From: Adiantum capillus-veneris
Taxonomy: Eukaryota; Streptophyta; Polypodiopsida; Polypodiales; Pteridaceae
Assembly (NCBI GenBank): GCA_014529385.2
Contig: CM043942.1
Span: 31,543,469 to 31,607,468, forward strand
DNA: 64,000 nucleotides
Direction: 5' to 3'
Below the pieces are notes generated by a model. It ran no database searches. It had not been told where the DNA came from and saw nothing but the letters and a program-made list of their open reading frames with translations. Positions 1-16,960 of this stretch are shown here, in pieces. Made by a program: the position numbers and the translations under genes. Position 1 is the stretch's first letter, and each line of letters begins with the position of its first letter.

Positions 1-701
1 TTAGCCTCATTATGACTTGCATAAAGACCATCCAAAATATCCCAAGCCTGTTTTGCAGATTTCGTTGAACAAATGTGAGGAGTAATAGTGTGCTTACAGA
101 TAATGCAATCAATGCATGAGCCTATGCATATTTTACATCCCAACAAGCTTGCTTAGCTGTAGGCAAATCAGCTCTGGCAGCAACAATCCTGCCACCAAAA
201 CCTGCAACATCCTCAGAACCAGGACGTACATCAGTGCCCTACACAATGTTTCAAACACCCTTTGACACAAGGACATGTAAGCCAATATAGGTAATTGTCC
301 CCATCCAATCTGTTCTCAGCCAACATCTTAAACACATTTGTGTTGTTGTCAGCCACCATGGCAAATGCTGCACCTGATGTGAAAACTGCATGAAAAGAGG
401 AGAAACGAGGTGGGAACAACCATAGAAGATTGTAAGGGACATGTTATGCAAAAAATGACACTAACAAAAATTTTGCACAAAATGACAAAATAGCATGCAC
501 AGTTCTGTGTATAGTGGAAACGGAGGCCGAAATGAGCCCGAACCAGAAATCCAAAAAGACCAAGCTCTATGAGCTTGCCCAAAGTATCTTTTGACCTACG
601 GATTCTCATCAAAGCTCACATAAATCAGAGAAAGTAAGCAGGCGTGTGTTGGAGCTGCTGGCGACTAAGCCCGGGGGAATGCAACCTGCTCTAATACCAA
701 T
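1..701 (-). mobile_element. Ty1/copia element, 5' internal part (gag fragment)
   Basis: Read on the minus strand, 349-242 encodes a copia gag start containing the segment NRLDGDNYLYW. Bases 130-1 continue with the UBN2-type gag segment KSAKQAWDILDGLYAS. A frameshift and at least one stop (near 130) interrupt it, so it is a relic. A primer-binding site and an LTR lie to its right (688-702), in the order expected for a minus-strand element whose pol would continue left of the window. Gag would form the virus-like particle. No intact protein remains here. Confidence 0.72.
688..699 (-). other. Copia primer-binding site
   Basis: On the minus strand this reads TGGTATTAGAGC. It differs by one base from the initiator-Met tRNA primer site TGGTATCAGAGC commonly used by plant copia elements. 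It lies two bases from the LTR edge at 702. Confidence 0.75.
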
Positions 702-910
702 TGTTGAAATTAGGGTTGCAGAGAAACACACACAACTTGGAGAAGATGAAGGAAGCTCAAGGCACACAACAGATAGTGTATTACTTAGTGCGCAATGTAA
801 ATATAAGATAGCCCTAAAGTGATGGGCGTATATACAATGCACGGGGGGGAAAACCTCCTATGGTGAGGGAAAAAATGCCACGGCGGTCCTAAGTGTGTTC
901 ATACACATCA
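702..910 (-). repeat. Copia 5' LTR (outer end uncertain)
   Basis: The LTR edge next to the primer-binding site is clear: the plus strand starts TGTTGAAATT at 702. The far edge is only estimated, near a CA dinucleotide around 905-910. No second LTR copy in the window allows it to be fixed. Confidence 0.5.
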
Positions 911-5116
<4,206 letters not shown>

Positions 5117-5399
5117 GGAGGAAGAACAATTCCCACTTGAATTTTGCAAGAAAATAGTATAAAAATATAGTTTTAGTTGCACAAATTAAAGTGATTTTTT
5201 TCAATGGAAAAATAGCCACGTAGGTCGTTGAGCACGCAATCCGCCGTCCGCGCGCACACGAACCGGCTGCGTGCTCAACCACCTAGGGTCGCTATTTTTC
5301 CATTGAAAAAATCTCTCCATTTTGTGCAACTAAAACTATATTTTAGCATATTTATACTATTTTCTTGCAAAATTCAAGTGGGAATTGTTATTTCCTCCC
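5117..5399. repeat. Foldback element: long inverted repeat with GC-rich loop
   Basis: Two arms of roughly 110-120 bp are inverted copies of each other. The innermost arm sequences GTTGAGCACGCA (5227-5238) and TGCGTGCTCAAC (5268-5279) are exact complements. The 29-base loop contains CCGTCCGCGCGC. The outer arms share the CAATTCCCACTTGAATTTTGC block and its complement. No coding capacity. It looks like a MITE or foldback element, but no target duplication was identified. Confidence 0.8.
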
Positions 5400-5498
5400 T
5401 TCTCAATTGACTTTCTCCAATTTCCAACTAGCTCAAGGCTAAGCCGAGAGACCTTTTTTCCAGCTCATGTGAGTCTGCACTCACTTTTATTATAAAGT

Positions 5499-5568
5499 AT
5501 TTTTCATAGCTTGAGCTCATTGTCCGTCTGCGCGCGCGGACGGACAGTGAGCTCAAGCTATGAAAAAT
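5499..5568. repeat. 70-bp near-perfect palindrome
   Basis: The centre is between 5533 and 5534. All 35 base pairs match except two (5529/5538 and 5520/5547), both of which would be G-T wobbles in a single strand. There is no loop. The core is CGCGCG flanked by GTCCGTC and GACGGAC. Confidence 0.9.
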
Positions 5569-8500
5569 GCCAGATGATGCATAGACGAGGAGTGTGCTTA
5601 TAACTCGACGAGCTCAAAATGATTTAGTTGCCTTTGGGTGAAACGATGACCACAACTTGAAGAGCATGGTAGAGCAAGAAGCACCGGTGAGGTGCTGTCG
5701 GATTGCTTTGAAGTTAAAAATGCAAGAGAAAGTGCTACTAAGAACGCTCATTGCCAGCTGCATGGCATATTCAATGTTCGCTCCAAAGGCTGCAGACACT
5801 TCGTCTTCGCCCTCAACATCGTCTCAGCCCCCCAACCCTCGAAACTTACGTTGCATGAGTTTGGAACTCCTAAGTAGAAATATTGTAATAGAATGGCCAT
5901 TTCTCGCAATCATACAGCTGCTGCTATGGAGCGAGTCGAATCTGACTACATGTGTTGTGGATGGAATGGATGGTTGTATGTACTGCACCTAGGAAAACAC
6001 CCATGATCTACGACTATTGGAAGGGGAGGAGGAGAACCTAAGGGAAGGCCTGGAGAGGATGTTCCTTTAGGATAGCAAAGCAAAGCAAGTACATGAAGTG
6101 GATCATGGAGGTGCAGCTAGCGGAGGAGGATAATTTGACGAAAGGACTGCAAAGGGGATGTCGCCAAGAATAAAGCTTCTCATAGCCTCCAAAATGAGCG
6201 AGTCATTATGCATTGTCAGGGACCTTAAGGTGGCCATCTTGGATTGTGGCAGCTCAAACTGCAGCAACCATAAGAGTATTGAAGATCGGAGGGAAGAGGA
6301 GGTTATGAGGCTTGAAGAAATGCTGGAGGACCGTCCAAACTGATGCTAGAAGGCAGAAACTCTTTAAATTTTATATGAACATTATTAGCATGTGAAGTTG
6401 ATAAAAACCTCCATGTGAAAATTTTTAGATGTAAATTGATATATTTGAAGGTAATTTTTACACTTAATTTTGTATATATTCTCACCTTTGAATTTAAAAT
6501 TCACAGCTTAGTTTTGAAATTTATAAGTGGTATTATGCTACACTTCGGTTGGTTTATATCATTTTGATTATTTACAAGCAGTATTTGGAAAAAATGTGTC
6601 TCAAGTTACAATTAGGTCGCTTTGAAATTGAAAAATTCCGCTTGAGAGTAAGAGGAAAAGGACAATCGCGTTTGGATTTTTAGAAAAATAGTGTGAGAAT
6701 ATATAAAATTAGCTTTATTTTCTCAAATTGTCCTTTTGAAAAACTTACTAGTGTGAAAATATATATAATTAGATCTTTTCCTTTGTACCACATCTCACTC
6801 TAGTCAACCTTAACTGCTCCTACCAACAACCTCATTTGACTAGGAGTCATATCAAAGTCAAGATGCAGAAGCGTACACACACACACACACACACACACAC
6901 AGTCTCATGAACCAATCAACCTTGGGAATGAATAAGTGAGTGTGTGATACAATGGAGGCAAGGGATTGCATATATAGCACCTCAGTAAATTGCCCTACCC
7001 AAAATTTGACAAATAAGTAAAATAAGTACCTAAAGGCCAAAATAAATAATGGGATCACAGTGGGTAGTTCACTTGAGATGCCAAAACTCTAACACCCTCT
7101 ATGTAGCTCATAGAGGACATAAATAGTGAGACCAAGTTGATGAAGAAGCTGCTACCATGGAAACCCCAGCAACACCAGGCGTGCTTGATACACCTTCAAT
7201 TTGCTACCCTCAACTTTGTACCTTAGAAGAATGCCATCTTGAGCATCGGTTTCCTTTTAGAAAGTTTGAACTTGTAGACTACACTATGTCCAAGAATCCC
7301 CAATGGTGAAGTGTGAACACATCACCTCCAGAAATAATACTGCAAGATAATGAATTATGGAACACATCATGTCCATGATTCAACCAACAACAATGGATTG
7401 GTGCGCTCATCCATAGTGTTTTAGATACATCTGATTGGTTCCCTATTGGATGCATGTGCCTTGAACTCCAACCTATGTGTTCAAATAGTTGTGCCTGGGT
7501 CATAATGAGTGGATGCGACAATATTGATCACCTTTGAGAGCATTTGTGATGAAGCTCTTAACATGCCGTGTTTCACAAGTTGTGTATCGGTTCTACAACA
7601 TCTGTTTTGGTGACTTGGTATCTGAGTTTAAAGAAAAAGAGTTCAAATTGGAGGATCCAAAGTTCTTATTTATAGTTACACACAGTGCTCATAAATTTTT
7701 GTTTGGATTTAGTTACTTCAATAGAGTTTTCTTAGTTATAATGTTTCTAGAATAAAAATGAAAAAAATGATTAGATTATCCTTTACAAATAAGCAATGCT
7801 CTCTTTGAATTTTGATGCTCGCAACAACTAGGTGCCTACATGTTCTAGTTTGTAGTGTGAATACCCAATCAAAGATAGAAATATATGTGATCCATATATA
7901 AAACAACAAGGTAAAATACCCTAAAACAAGGAAAATGCCTATCGTATATCAAGCCTAGTCATATATACTTGAAAAGGTTATTTAGGATATTTCATCCCAA
8001 AATCTTGAAAGCCTTCAGAATCTCAATAGCGTAAAGGGGAGCCCTAAGCACATGATAGCCACGTTTTCTTTGTGGTGCCCCTTTTTAGCATGGATAGGTG
8101 CAATGGATAGAGAGGCCAAAGAGGTTTCTATAACATAAGGCTTGATGGGATCAAGAATTCATAGAGTGGGAACAACAACAAGTGCGCTCACGTTTATCTA
8201 AAGCAAGGACTAATACTTGAAGTGCAATCCTTAGAGGTGAATTTACTCAATTGAAATTTTATACACTTAATTTTTCCAATATTTGTTGAGTTTCACACCT
8301 CCTCATGGAAGACACAGAGACAATTTTGTGGTGGGAATTCACTACACCTAGGCTTTTTCTCTTTTAAGAGCATCCCTCGACCAACTTCTAGAATTAGAAA
8401 CATTTTGCAGTGCGTGAATCTGCCTTAATCTTGATATGACCTGACCGTTGATGTTGGAAGTTAGAACTTGGAAGAATAAAGAGTCAAACAAAAGGTAAAC

Positions 8501-8976
8501 GGTACAATGCAAAATTTTTGAGTCTCGATCTTTAAGTCTATTGACTTTCTAGCGTTAAGTCCCGCACGAGCTAATTGCCACTGAGGAGGAAAAGGCTGCT
8601 ACCATGGAGCCAATTTTGATTGCCATCTCAAAGGAGTGCTCAAAATATATCCTTAGTTGTGATAATGGAGGGGAAATCCTCAAATCACTCTGTAGTTTCT
8701 CTTTCCCAGCTAGCTATCCACTAGCCTCAGCATGTCAACAACGGCTATCTCTTCACCCAGCACATAATGTGCCGTCTTTTTGTCTGGGTATTTTTCCTCG
8801 TTCCACATACACCAAAAACATAAGATCTCAAAGTTAATGTTCCCTATCCCACCAAGACTTGATGCACTTTCACTAAAAGTGTCTCGATATAGATTAGCGA
8901 AGCAGTAGCTGTCACCCTTCTTTATGAGGAGAAAGGCTTAAAATTATACCAGAGAAAAGACACACATGTATATTTA
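5569..8976. other. AT-rich intergenic DNA, no gene supported
   Basis: Open frames here are short and have no recognisable domain. The longest, 111 codons at 5657-5992, has no motif I recognise and is flanked by stop-rich sequence. A (CA)n tract lies at 6874-6901. Confidence 0.55.
6874..6901. repeat. (CA)n microsatellite
   Basis: Uninterrupted AC dinucleotide run of about 28 bp. Confidence 0.95.
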
Positions 8977-10300
8977 ACACTAATTCTGTAATCGGACACT
9001 CAAATGTCCTGAGACACTAAAGTGTCCTATTTTTCTAGCAAATTGTCATAATTATTTGGTGAATCTAGAAATAACCATCATATGCCACGTTCATAACTTA
9101 GGTCAGCTATGAGGTGAAGAACATAGCCAAATTTTACTTTTACCAAAATTAATACCAAATTAAGATTATAATGATAAATTTTAAGATGAAAAAATCGTAG
9201 AAATTTAGTGCAGTCTTAACAAAATTTTCATAAATTGAATATAACTTCTCATCAAAATAAGATTTTCCATAGATTTCAAGGTGTATGGATAGGAAAAAAC
9301 TTATTTTAGCAAGAAATTGAGCTTCATAACTTAGTTATGGAACTAAATTTTTGTTATAATCAAAAGACCAAAATCTTGAAAATGCTGACAAAGAGAAAAA
9401 TTTTGGTCTTTCAAGGCCTCTTTCATTAACATGATGAGGTTATGGGACAAAACCTAAGGTGTATAATGTATCTATAGGTCAATACCCATCAACTAAGCAT
9501 TTTTCAAGGGTTCAAACTCATAGGCATCTTGTAATTTAAGCTCATTTAAAAAAATTTGTAGTGCGTAATTTCTTGCCAAAAAAACCATTGCTATGAAAAA
9601 CTAATGAAAGTGTGTGTATAAATCTCCCAATTGTGTCCATATGAGGTGTTTGTATACAAATAAGTGACATGAACAAAAAAAAAATCAAAAGTGGACTTTA
9701 TTTTAAGGCTTATCTTTGATAAATAAAGAATCATAATTACCCCATGCGCAGTTTTTTGGATATGCCATAAATCACCAAGCGTGGCTTGCATAACCATTAA
9801 AAATCATCACCTTATGTAATGGAGACATAGATCTAGTATATATGCATCATAATACTTTGTAAATTTAGATGAACTAAATGTTTTTTTTTTATTGTTAATT
9901 GAATTTGTGAAAGTTGCATATTTGACCCACAAGACTTTCTATATTTAATTCTAGTCACAAAGAATTTTTTTTCTCACAATGAAAGTTGCCAAAATATCAA
10001 ACACATATATAAGTAGTTACTACAGATCATTGCATGCATCCTGCTCATTTTTTTCTTAGGCTAGAGTACGAGTTTTAATGAAACATTGAATGTTGTTTTG
10101 CGCAGGTTCTTTTCATGAGTGTAGTTATTATTGAGGTTATGATCAAAAGTGAGGAATTATAATTTCTATGAGTACTTTGAACAACATTTTATAGGTTTGC
10201 AAAAGCATTCCTTGAGATGTGTTCTAGATTTCATGTACCATTTTTATTTAAATTCGCAAAAAAAGGACACTAAAGTGTTCTTTTTGGTACCAAACTAGTA
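8977..10300. mobile_element. CACTA-like non-autonomous DNA element, copy 1 (1324 bp)
   Basis: The left end reads ACACTAATTC and the right end reads AAACTAGTA. TTA occurs directly outside both ends (8974-8976 and 10301-10303), matching the 3-bp target duplication of CACTA elements. Just inside each end are GGACACT...AGTGTCC motifs. No transposase is present. Length and end structure match a second element at 22019-23338 (1320 bp, flanked by CTA). Internal similarity between the two is weak by eye, so this would be an old family. Confidence 0.5.
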
Positions 10301-13300
10301 TTAAAACAACATAAAAAGCTGATTTCGTGGGATAGAATCCAAAAAACTTTCTATTGAATATAAATTTGTATGCAACTTAGAATATCAATATGAACTCTTG
10401 AATACAGAGCTATAAAATAATGTCAAAAGGCAGTATGTTTGGGAGCATTCTTGTGTGTACGATAAGCCCATTTAAGCACACAATTAAAAAAGATCTAAAT
10501 TTGTGTCAAAAGCTCTATTAAAAGCTTACAAAATTATTATCCCCTTCCTTGCCCAATCCATTTTGGACTCTCTCTCTCTCTACAAAACACGGTAAATGAG
10601 CGTAGTAAACGTTTTAAGATTTTTATAGTGTGGTCTAATTGTTTGTGATACTTCTTTTTGCTTGTCGATACCCATATGTCCATTATTATCTTTTGTGTGA
10701 CTTCTACCCTTGTGGCTATTGTTGTATCCTCTAGAGAGGAGTTGTTTTCCTATGGATGATCAAATGGTTCATAGAAAACATGTAGTGTTCAACACAATTC
10801 TAATTGCTAGAGGGGTTCCATAGGTTCCATATTGCAAGCTAATCTTAGTTTGAAGATGCTCAACATTAATAACTCATCATTACTTTATTTTTTGCATCAA
10901 GTGACCAACTTGGTAGGCACCAAAGCAGATAATCATTGCATATAAAACACACATCATTGATACCTACTTATGGATACTCTCACATTCCCTCTCACATAGA
11001 TCTCGTTAGATCCTAGCAAACCTAATCCGTAATCACGCACCGTGCCAATAACAGACACCTTGTATTTAGGAGAAGATCAATGTAGAGTGAGGATGTTATT
11101 TTTAGGAGCATTTCCACAGAGGCCAAGGAAGGCAGAATCCTATATGGAACTACAAAACCATCTCACCATGAATGGCATCTGGATCGCAACCATCTAGGCA
11201 ATTTCTTACACCACGCACTTCCTCTACAGCCACATCAAAGACTAGCAGGACACGTTAGAACTCTGATATGTGTCTCCTTGTTGTTTACTATACATTAACT
11301 TTTATTGTGGTTCAAATTTCTCTATAGTGTTAAGTCAAGATTCCAAAAAATTTCTTCATGCTAGGTTTTCTCAAATTTAAGTTTCTAGTTCAAGCATAAT
11401 TCATTTTCTCAATTTATGTTTAGTTTATGTATCAAGATGACACGCTAGGAGACAACACTTCGTGACTGATTCTTTTTATTGATTATTTGAGTGCTAAGCT
11501 TTTGTACTATTCTGGTGGATGATTAATAAAGAATACCTATTTTCTAAGTGAGGTGGCATTTTCTATCTATAAACTCTATCGCAATATTTCATATTTAGAA
11601 TTGTTTTCTCTTGGACTTGCTAAACATAAAATAATTGTTTGATAAAGCATTTAAAATTCACCCTTCTACTTTATGGCCATGGGCATCTCAAGGGATTTAT
11701 TTATTGATGCACTAACAATTAATTATTGGCGATGATTGGTGGAAAAAGCACGGTCCCTCATAACAATGAAGGCACTTACTATTGAATTTTTTTTAAAAAA
11801 TATTGGATGGCCAATGAACATTTACCAACCTTAACACCTCTCATTATCATCTTTACTTGTATTAAACAAGATTCATATCATTTTTAATTCTCGTGATTTA
11901 CCAATCATTTCTCCCTTCAAAGGATATATTGGCAGGTGCCTATAACCCTTTAACTTTCTAATTCTGGTGTAAATTGTCATAAAAGGCCCCCATGTGCAAT
12001 CAAACTCAATATTCATCTGTATCACTATAGAGACTAAGTGGTAGTGCTATTCTTTTTTAGTATGTTTTGACATAAATTGATTTATCTTAAACATGATGGC
12101 ATCTTGTTTTATTTCATAACCAATTATTAGCACAAAATTGACACATTTTGTGGTGTTAGTTTGATAGTTATAGCTCTCTCCTACTTGTACGTCTCTCCAC
12201 ACACACACACCGGCACTTATATTTTCAATTGCAGTATATCTTCTAGGTACGTACATCAAATACCTCACTCCTCTTTTTATATTTTATTTACCTACATTAT
12301 CTTATGAGCTAGGAACCTAGCCATCTCTCACGTCGTTACTTAAGCTTGCACTGAATGAAATTTCTATTGAGATGATTTGACATTAACATATAACTACCCA
12401 CATGAGCTAAGATGGTTTGGGATAGTGGACAACAATTTCTAAGCACTTTGCTACTTAAACATATACCAATTTGTTGTCAAGCAAGTAGTAAATGTTTTTT
12501 CTTTTATGCATTGTCTAGTCCATTGGTCACATGCACACAAATTTGCCGATTTAGGCAACACCAATTATCCGTGTAGTTTCGTTGATTTAGATAGCATTAG
12601 TATAGATTCACTGATTTAGGCAGCACACCAACAGACTCCCAACAAACAAGAGACTCACTGGTTTAAACAATACTAAGTGCAGATTCGTTGGTTTAGGTAG
12701 CATAAGTGTAGATTCATTGATCTAGGCAGCATGTTTCATTGGTGTCAATTCGCCGATTAAGCAACACGGATCACAAATCATGTTGTTGTGGCTGGCAATG
12801 ATTTTGGATTGGACATTGAACTTGATCTGGATTTGGTTTATGATGAATGGTTGTCAACACTGTGTATAGAATTGGACTTGAAATTTATGAGAATTGATTA
12901 CTGACCGATGAGTGTGACCAATGATATCCCGATCCATCAAGAAATGATATACACTGCTTATTCTCATGGTATGGGACACTAGAATATGCAGTATGTGGAT
13001 GACGATAGGCATAAGTAAAATTGTTTGTGTAAGTTATGACCTCTATTTTGTTCCATGATATTTTTGACACATAATTTTAACCTTTGTTTTTGACAAGCAT
13101 GATTTGTAGATTCTTAACTTAGCAATTGAGGACAATTTCTTTTCTAATGGAGAGGTATGTAATGCAAATGGAAATATATTTATTATTGCAACTCACAGGT
13201 GGCAAAAGCATAAGCAGTCAAGGGACTATGTGAAAGGATATTACAATACTCTTTAATTAAGAGCTATGGTCACTGTACATTCGGGCAGACAATCTGTATT

Positions 13301-13929
13301 CATTAAGAAATCTATAAATAAATAGATGCAAGAGGAAAATGCTCACACTTGCACGGGGGGGACATTGCACCCGATGTCTGTGTCTTTCTTCTCTCTTCTC
13401 ATCTTTCCTCTCTCGTCCGGCCTGTGTAGCACTCCGCTCTAGGAGGTGGACTTGCTCTCTATCGCTCTCAGATCGTATATGGCATCGATCATGTGCTTGT
13501 GGGATTTGTCAAGTATGAAAATCTGTTGTTTTTTATGGTTTGTATCATGTTATTTCTAGTATTTTGTAGGGTCCTCAACACTCCCATCTTTAACATTGTG
13601 CTTGCTCACTACTTGCATATATGGCTATGCGCTTTCTCTTCAATCAAGAGATGTTTGCCCTTGGATTGGACTCACTTGGTTTAGTGATGCTACTTATGAT
13701 CGTAGATCTCATGTTGATGCTTGCTTATGCATGGTTACTCTATAGATTTACGTTGAGTCATGGATTTTACATTGTATACCTATTATAAAATTGTTTTATG
13801 CATATTGAGGCATTGGTTTGATGCGATTGATTAGGTTATGATTTTGTAGTGGTTAAGTGATCTCCACCTTACTTTTATGCACATGCTCTATTCACTGGTA
13901 TGCCATTTATCATGTGTGAAAATCCAGAG
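10301..13929. other. AT-rich intergenic DNA, no gene supported
   Basis: No domain recognised. Around 12,540-12,760 a degenerate tandem phrase (GATTTAGGCAGCA variants) recurs about seven times at irregular 40-60 bp spacing. A pyrimidine-rich stretch lies near 13,380-13,440. Confidence 0.5.
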
Positions 13930-14290
13930 TCGATAATGATGACTTGTAAGAGATGACAGTCTCATAGTTGCCGATATATGCGATGTTGTCATTGTGGGCA
14001 CACATGGCACATTAGGCATTGCTATTTTAGATGTACGAGGCAACAACGAAGATGTATGCATGATGCATGTGAGGTTCTGACACAAGCTAGAGAGGTGGTT
14101 GAGTATGCCGCCGGTGACACTGCTATCAAATTTATCTCTAGTGTTCCTTTGCTCATATGCATGGTATAGGTGACACTTCTTCATGGTGGTTACTAGATGA
14201 TTGTGCATTCTTCCACATCACATCATGTCATGAGTGATTTAGCACCTTCTCTAGTGGGAGACTTGGTCGTGTGTGCGTGATTGATGGTTA
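13930..14290 (+). pseudogene. Copia gag zinc knuckle and protease relic
   Basis: The frame at 13978-14169 opens with the knuckle-like CCHCGHTWHIRHC. After a frame change, 14173-14235 reads SSWWLLDDCAFFHIT, recognisable as the copia protease active-site region that normally has DSGAS; here it is DDCAF. The order (knuckle then protease) fits copia. It is broken and probably inactive. The (GA)n arrays at 14,297-14,778 lie immediately downstream. Confidence 0.55.
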
Positions 14291-14293
14291 GAC

Positions 14294-14296
<3 letters not shown>

Positions 14297-14347
<51 letters not shown>
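14297..14347. repeat. (GA)n microsatellite
   Basis: About 51 bp of GA repeats. Confidence 0.97.
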
Positions 14348-14349
<2 letters not shown>

Positions 14350-14543
14350 GTTCTCCTTTTGCAATTGTTAGGGTTTATGAAGAACACATACGAGACAATG
14401 AGGTTATCCTAATGGTAGTAGGGTGGAAATATCGTGGTGGTTGCCAGTGCCTCTAATTGCATGTGCTCACCCCAAGTGCCATTTTGTTTACATTTAACCT
14501 CTCACATGATTCATTGTAATACTACAAACTAGACATGTAGCTA

Positions 14544-14581
14544 GAGATAGAGAGAGAGAGAGAGATAGAGAGAGAGAGAGA
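14544..14581. repeat. Interrupted (GA)n microsatellite
   Basis: GA repeats interrupted twice by GATA. Confidence 0.93.
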
Positions 14582-14701
14582 CCTATATTAGCTCAGTTTA
14601 AATGACTAGACCTTTATTGGTTTTATGGGAGGGCCCTAAAAAATTCTTATATTTTTCGAGCACACTTCGTAAAGCTAGCCAAAAACAAGAAGTAGATATA
14701 G

Positions 14702-14704
<3 letters not shown>

Positions 14705-14765
<61 letters not shown>

Positions 14766-14778
14766 AGAAGAAGAAGAG
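14705..14778. repeat. (GA)n/(GAA)n compound microsatellite
   Basis: About 57 bp of GA repeats followed by five or six GAA units. A short open frame across it is low-complexity. Confidence 0.96.
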
Positions 14779-14920
14779 AATTTTCAATGCGATATGGTCA
14801 ATTGCAAGAGACCTTTAAATCCATGCGACGAGTCTTGATAGAGGCAAGTGTACGTGCTAGCTAGGTTGAGTGAAATCCAACCTAAAAATTTTGAAACTTA
14901 CCCATATATAGAGCATCTAG

Positions 14921-16547
14921 TGTCATAAAATCTAATATCTAATATCTAATATCTAACCAACCCAAATGATTTTCTCATATAAAACTGATCACTTAATGTG
15001 GGAGAATAAACGGGAACAAGGGTTAAGATGTAGACATGTGCTTATAGATCTATCTCAACACGGGGCCAATGGTAAAGGGGCCCAAATAAGAGATGGTCTA
15101 TCAAAGAGCAAGGCTAACCAATGGAGCGTAAGACCTTAGGGTTATCTTCATTGAAGACCTCCAGTAATGCGCGTAAAAGTCCTTTGACCTTAGGTAAGCT
15201 AGGACAGAGCTTGAGGCGGGAACCCTACCCAGCTCAAGGTGCTTGTCCTGCTTGTCATGCTTGATGACTAAGGTGCTTGAGGTGCTTGAGATGCTTGAGG
15301 TGCTTGATGATTGAGATGATTGAGGTGCTTGACATGCTTGAGATGCTAGGGTTGCACTTGAGGTGAGAACCCAGCCCAAGCTTAAAGTGCTTAAGGGCCA
15401 AGCTTGTGGTGGGAACTGGGCCTATGCATGAGGGGCTTGAGGTGTCAAAAGGTCAAGATTCAGTCCCTACAAGGAACGGGCGAGCCCTACAAGAGGGGGG
15501 ATGAGAGAAAACACCCACACACTCACACAAGGCATGAATGGTACAAAGAAAGCAAAAGGACACTTGTCAAGTTCCTCCTCATGTTGCCCTCATGGTGTGC
15601 CTGAAGCCTATTGGTTGGCCACCCAAGGGGTCCAATGATAATTTAGGAGATTTAATTAATTGATTTTGCATTTATCAAGTCCTCTCTCTCAAAGGGGAAA
15701 GGGGGACACTTGTCCCAAGGCTACCCTTGCTGCTTGTAATGCCTCCTGCTTGAGATTGGCTAGGCCTGGAGGGGTCCAATGAGCTTCAAGCATGAGCTAC
15801 AAGGGGGGGTCGACCCAAGCAAGCTAGGGGGTTACTTAGGGGGTATACTCACCCACACACACTCACAAACACTCTCATTGTGTGCTATGCAAAGTGCAAG
15901 TGCTCCCTCTCCTTCTCCAAGCAAGTAGAGGTTGAGAGCCTACACCAACACTCTTGGCTATGGAGTGCAAATCCAACCAAGAGCCATGCTTCAATGCTTA
16001 AGCTTGCCATCTCCTTCTTCTTCATTACTATGCTATTATGTACGCTAGCAAGAAGAGTTATGATAAGTGAGGAACTAATTCTTTCTCCTATGAAATGTTT
16101 CTTCTGCCTCTTCCCTACCCTCATTCCGTGCTAGCTCTCTCCACCTTCGAAGGTGTTTGATGTCTTGGGAGTGAGGCTTTGGATAGTTAAAGCTTTCTTC
16201 AAGTTTATGTATTCTTGTGATGCATGAAGCTTTCCATCTTCATTGCATCACCTATGTCAGAAGGAACACAAAGATTGTATTGTAACAAGTCTCTCTTAAT
16301 GGGAGAAATCATAATACAAATGCCTATTGGAGGGGGGACCAGCTCCACATAAATCCGGTCCTCAAGTGTTGTCATGCTCTCTAAATTCTCTCTCTTACAA
16401 AAGTATTGTTCATGCCAAGTTAGCGAATTGCTATGATTATGTTGCTATTTTCAATTATGTTCACCCACTATGCTCACAAATTCATTTCTCAAAAGTACTC
16501 GCATTAATTTCCACTACTCTCAAGTTAAATAGGCCAATTCCATTACA
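14921..16547 (+). repeat. Element A 5' LTR (1627 bp)
   Basis: Starts TGTCATAAAATC and ends CCATTACA. It matches 23400-24932 along its length. It contains a degenerate TTGAGGTGC minisatellite (about 15,262-15,352) whose unit number differs from the 3' copy. Confidence 0.92.
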
Positions 16548-16548
16548 T

Positions 16549-16560
16549 TGGTATCAAAGC
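16549..16560 (+). other. Element A primer-binding site
   Basis: TGGTATCAAAGC, one base different from the initiator-Met tRNA primer site, placed one base after the 5' LTR. Confidence 0.8.
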
Positions 16561-16960
16561 ATTTGGTTTCTCTTTTCTTGCTTAAGAAGAGAGGTCCTTA
16601 AGTAGCCTATAAATGGTTGATGTTTTTACATATATTAGGGTAACTGGAACTGGGATCTATTATTGGTTTTCTTGAGCCCACTATGTAGGATATGGTGCAC
16701 ACCTTGGGAGCTTCGGACTTAATAATGGAGTCTTTTTAGACTTGCCTACGGCTTTACCATTATTGAACCATAAGAAGTCCAAAAGGAGCTAGCCCTCGGC
16801 ACCTCTGCTATGTTAGACCTACTCCTCTACTCTCTATAATTAACCACTTCGAGCCGTGGGTGTAGATACTTAAGAGCGATTTTCAAAGGCTAAGAAGAGT
16901 GGCAACTAAGGTTTTGAATTGCCAAAGCATACACTAAGTACATACATAAATTTTGTTAAC

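Noticed and set aside
5657-5992. 111-codon plus-strand open frame
   Set aside because: No recognisable domain, biased composition, stop-rich surroundings and no splice or element context. Treated as chance.
14602-14838. Open frame with Arg-Glu repeats
   Set aside because: Produced by the (GA)n microsatellite.
15262-15352. CRISPR-like short repeats in element A LTR
   Set aside because: The TTGAGGTGC units are contiguous minisatellite repeats without unique spacers, in a eukaryotic LTR.
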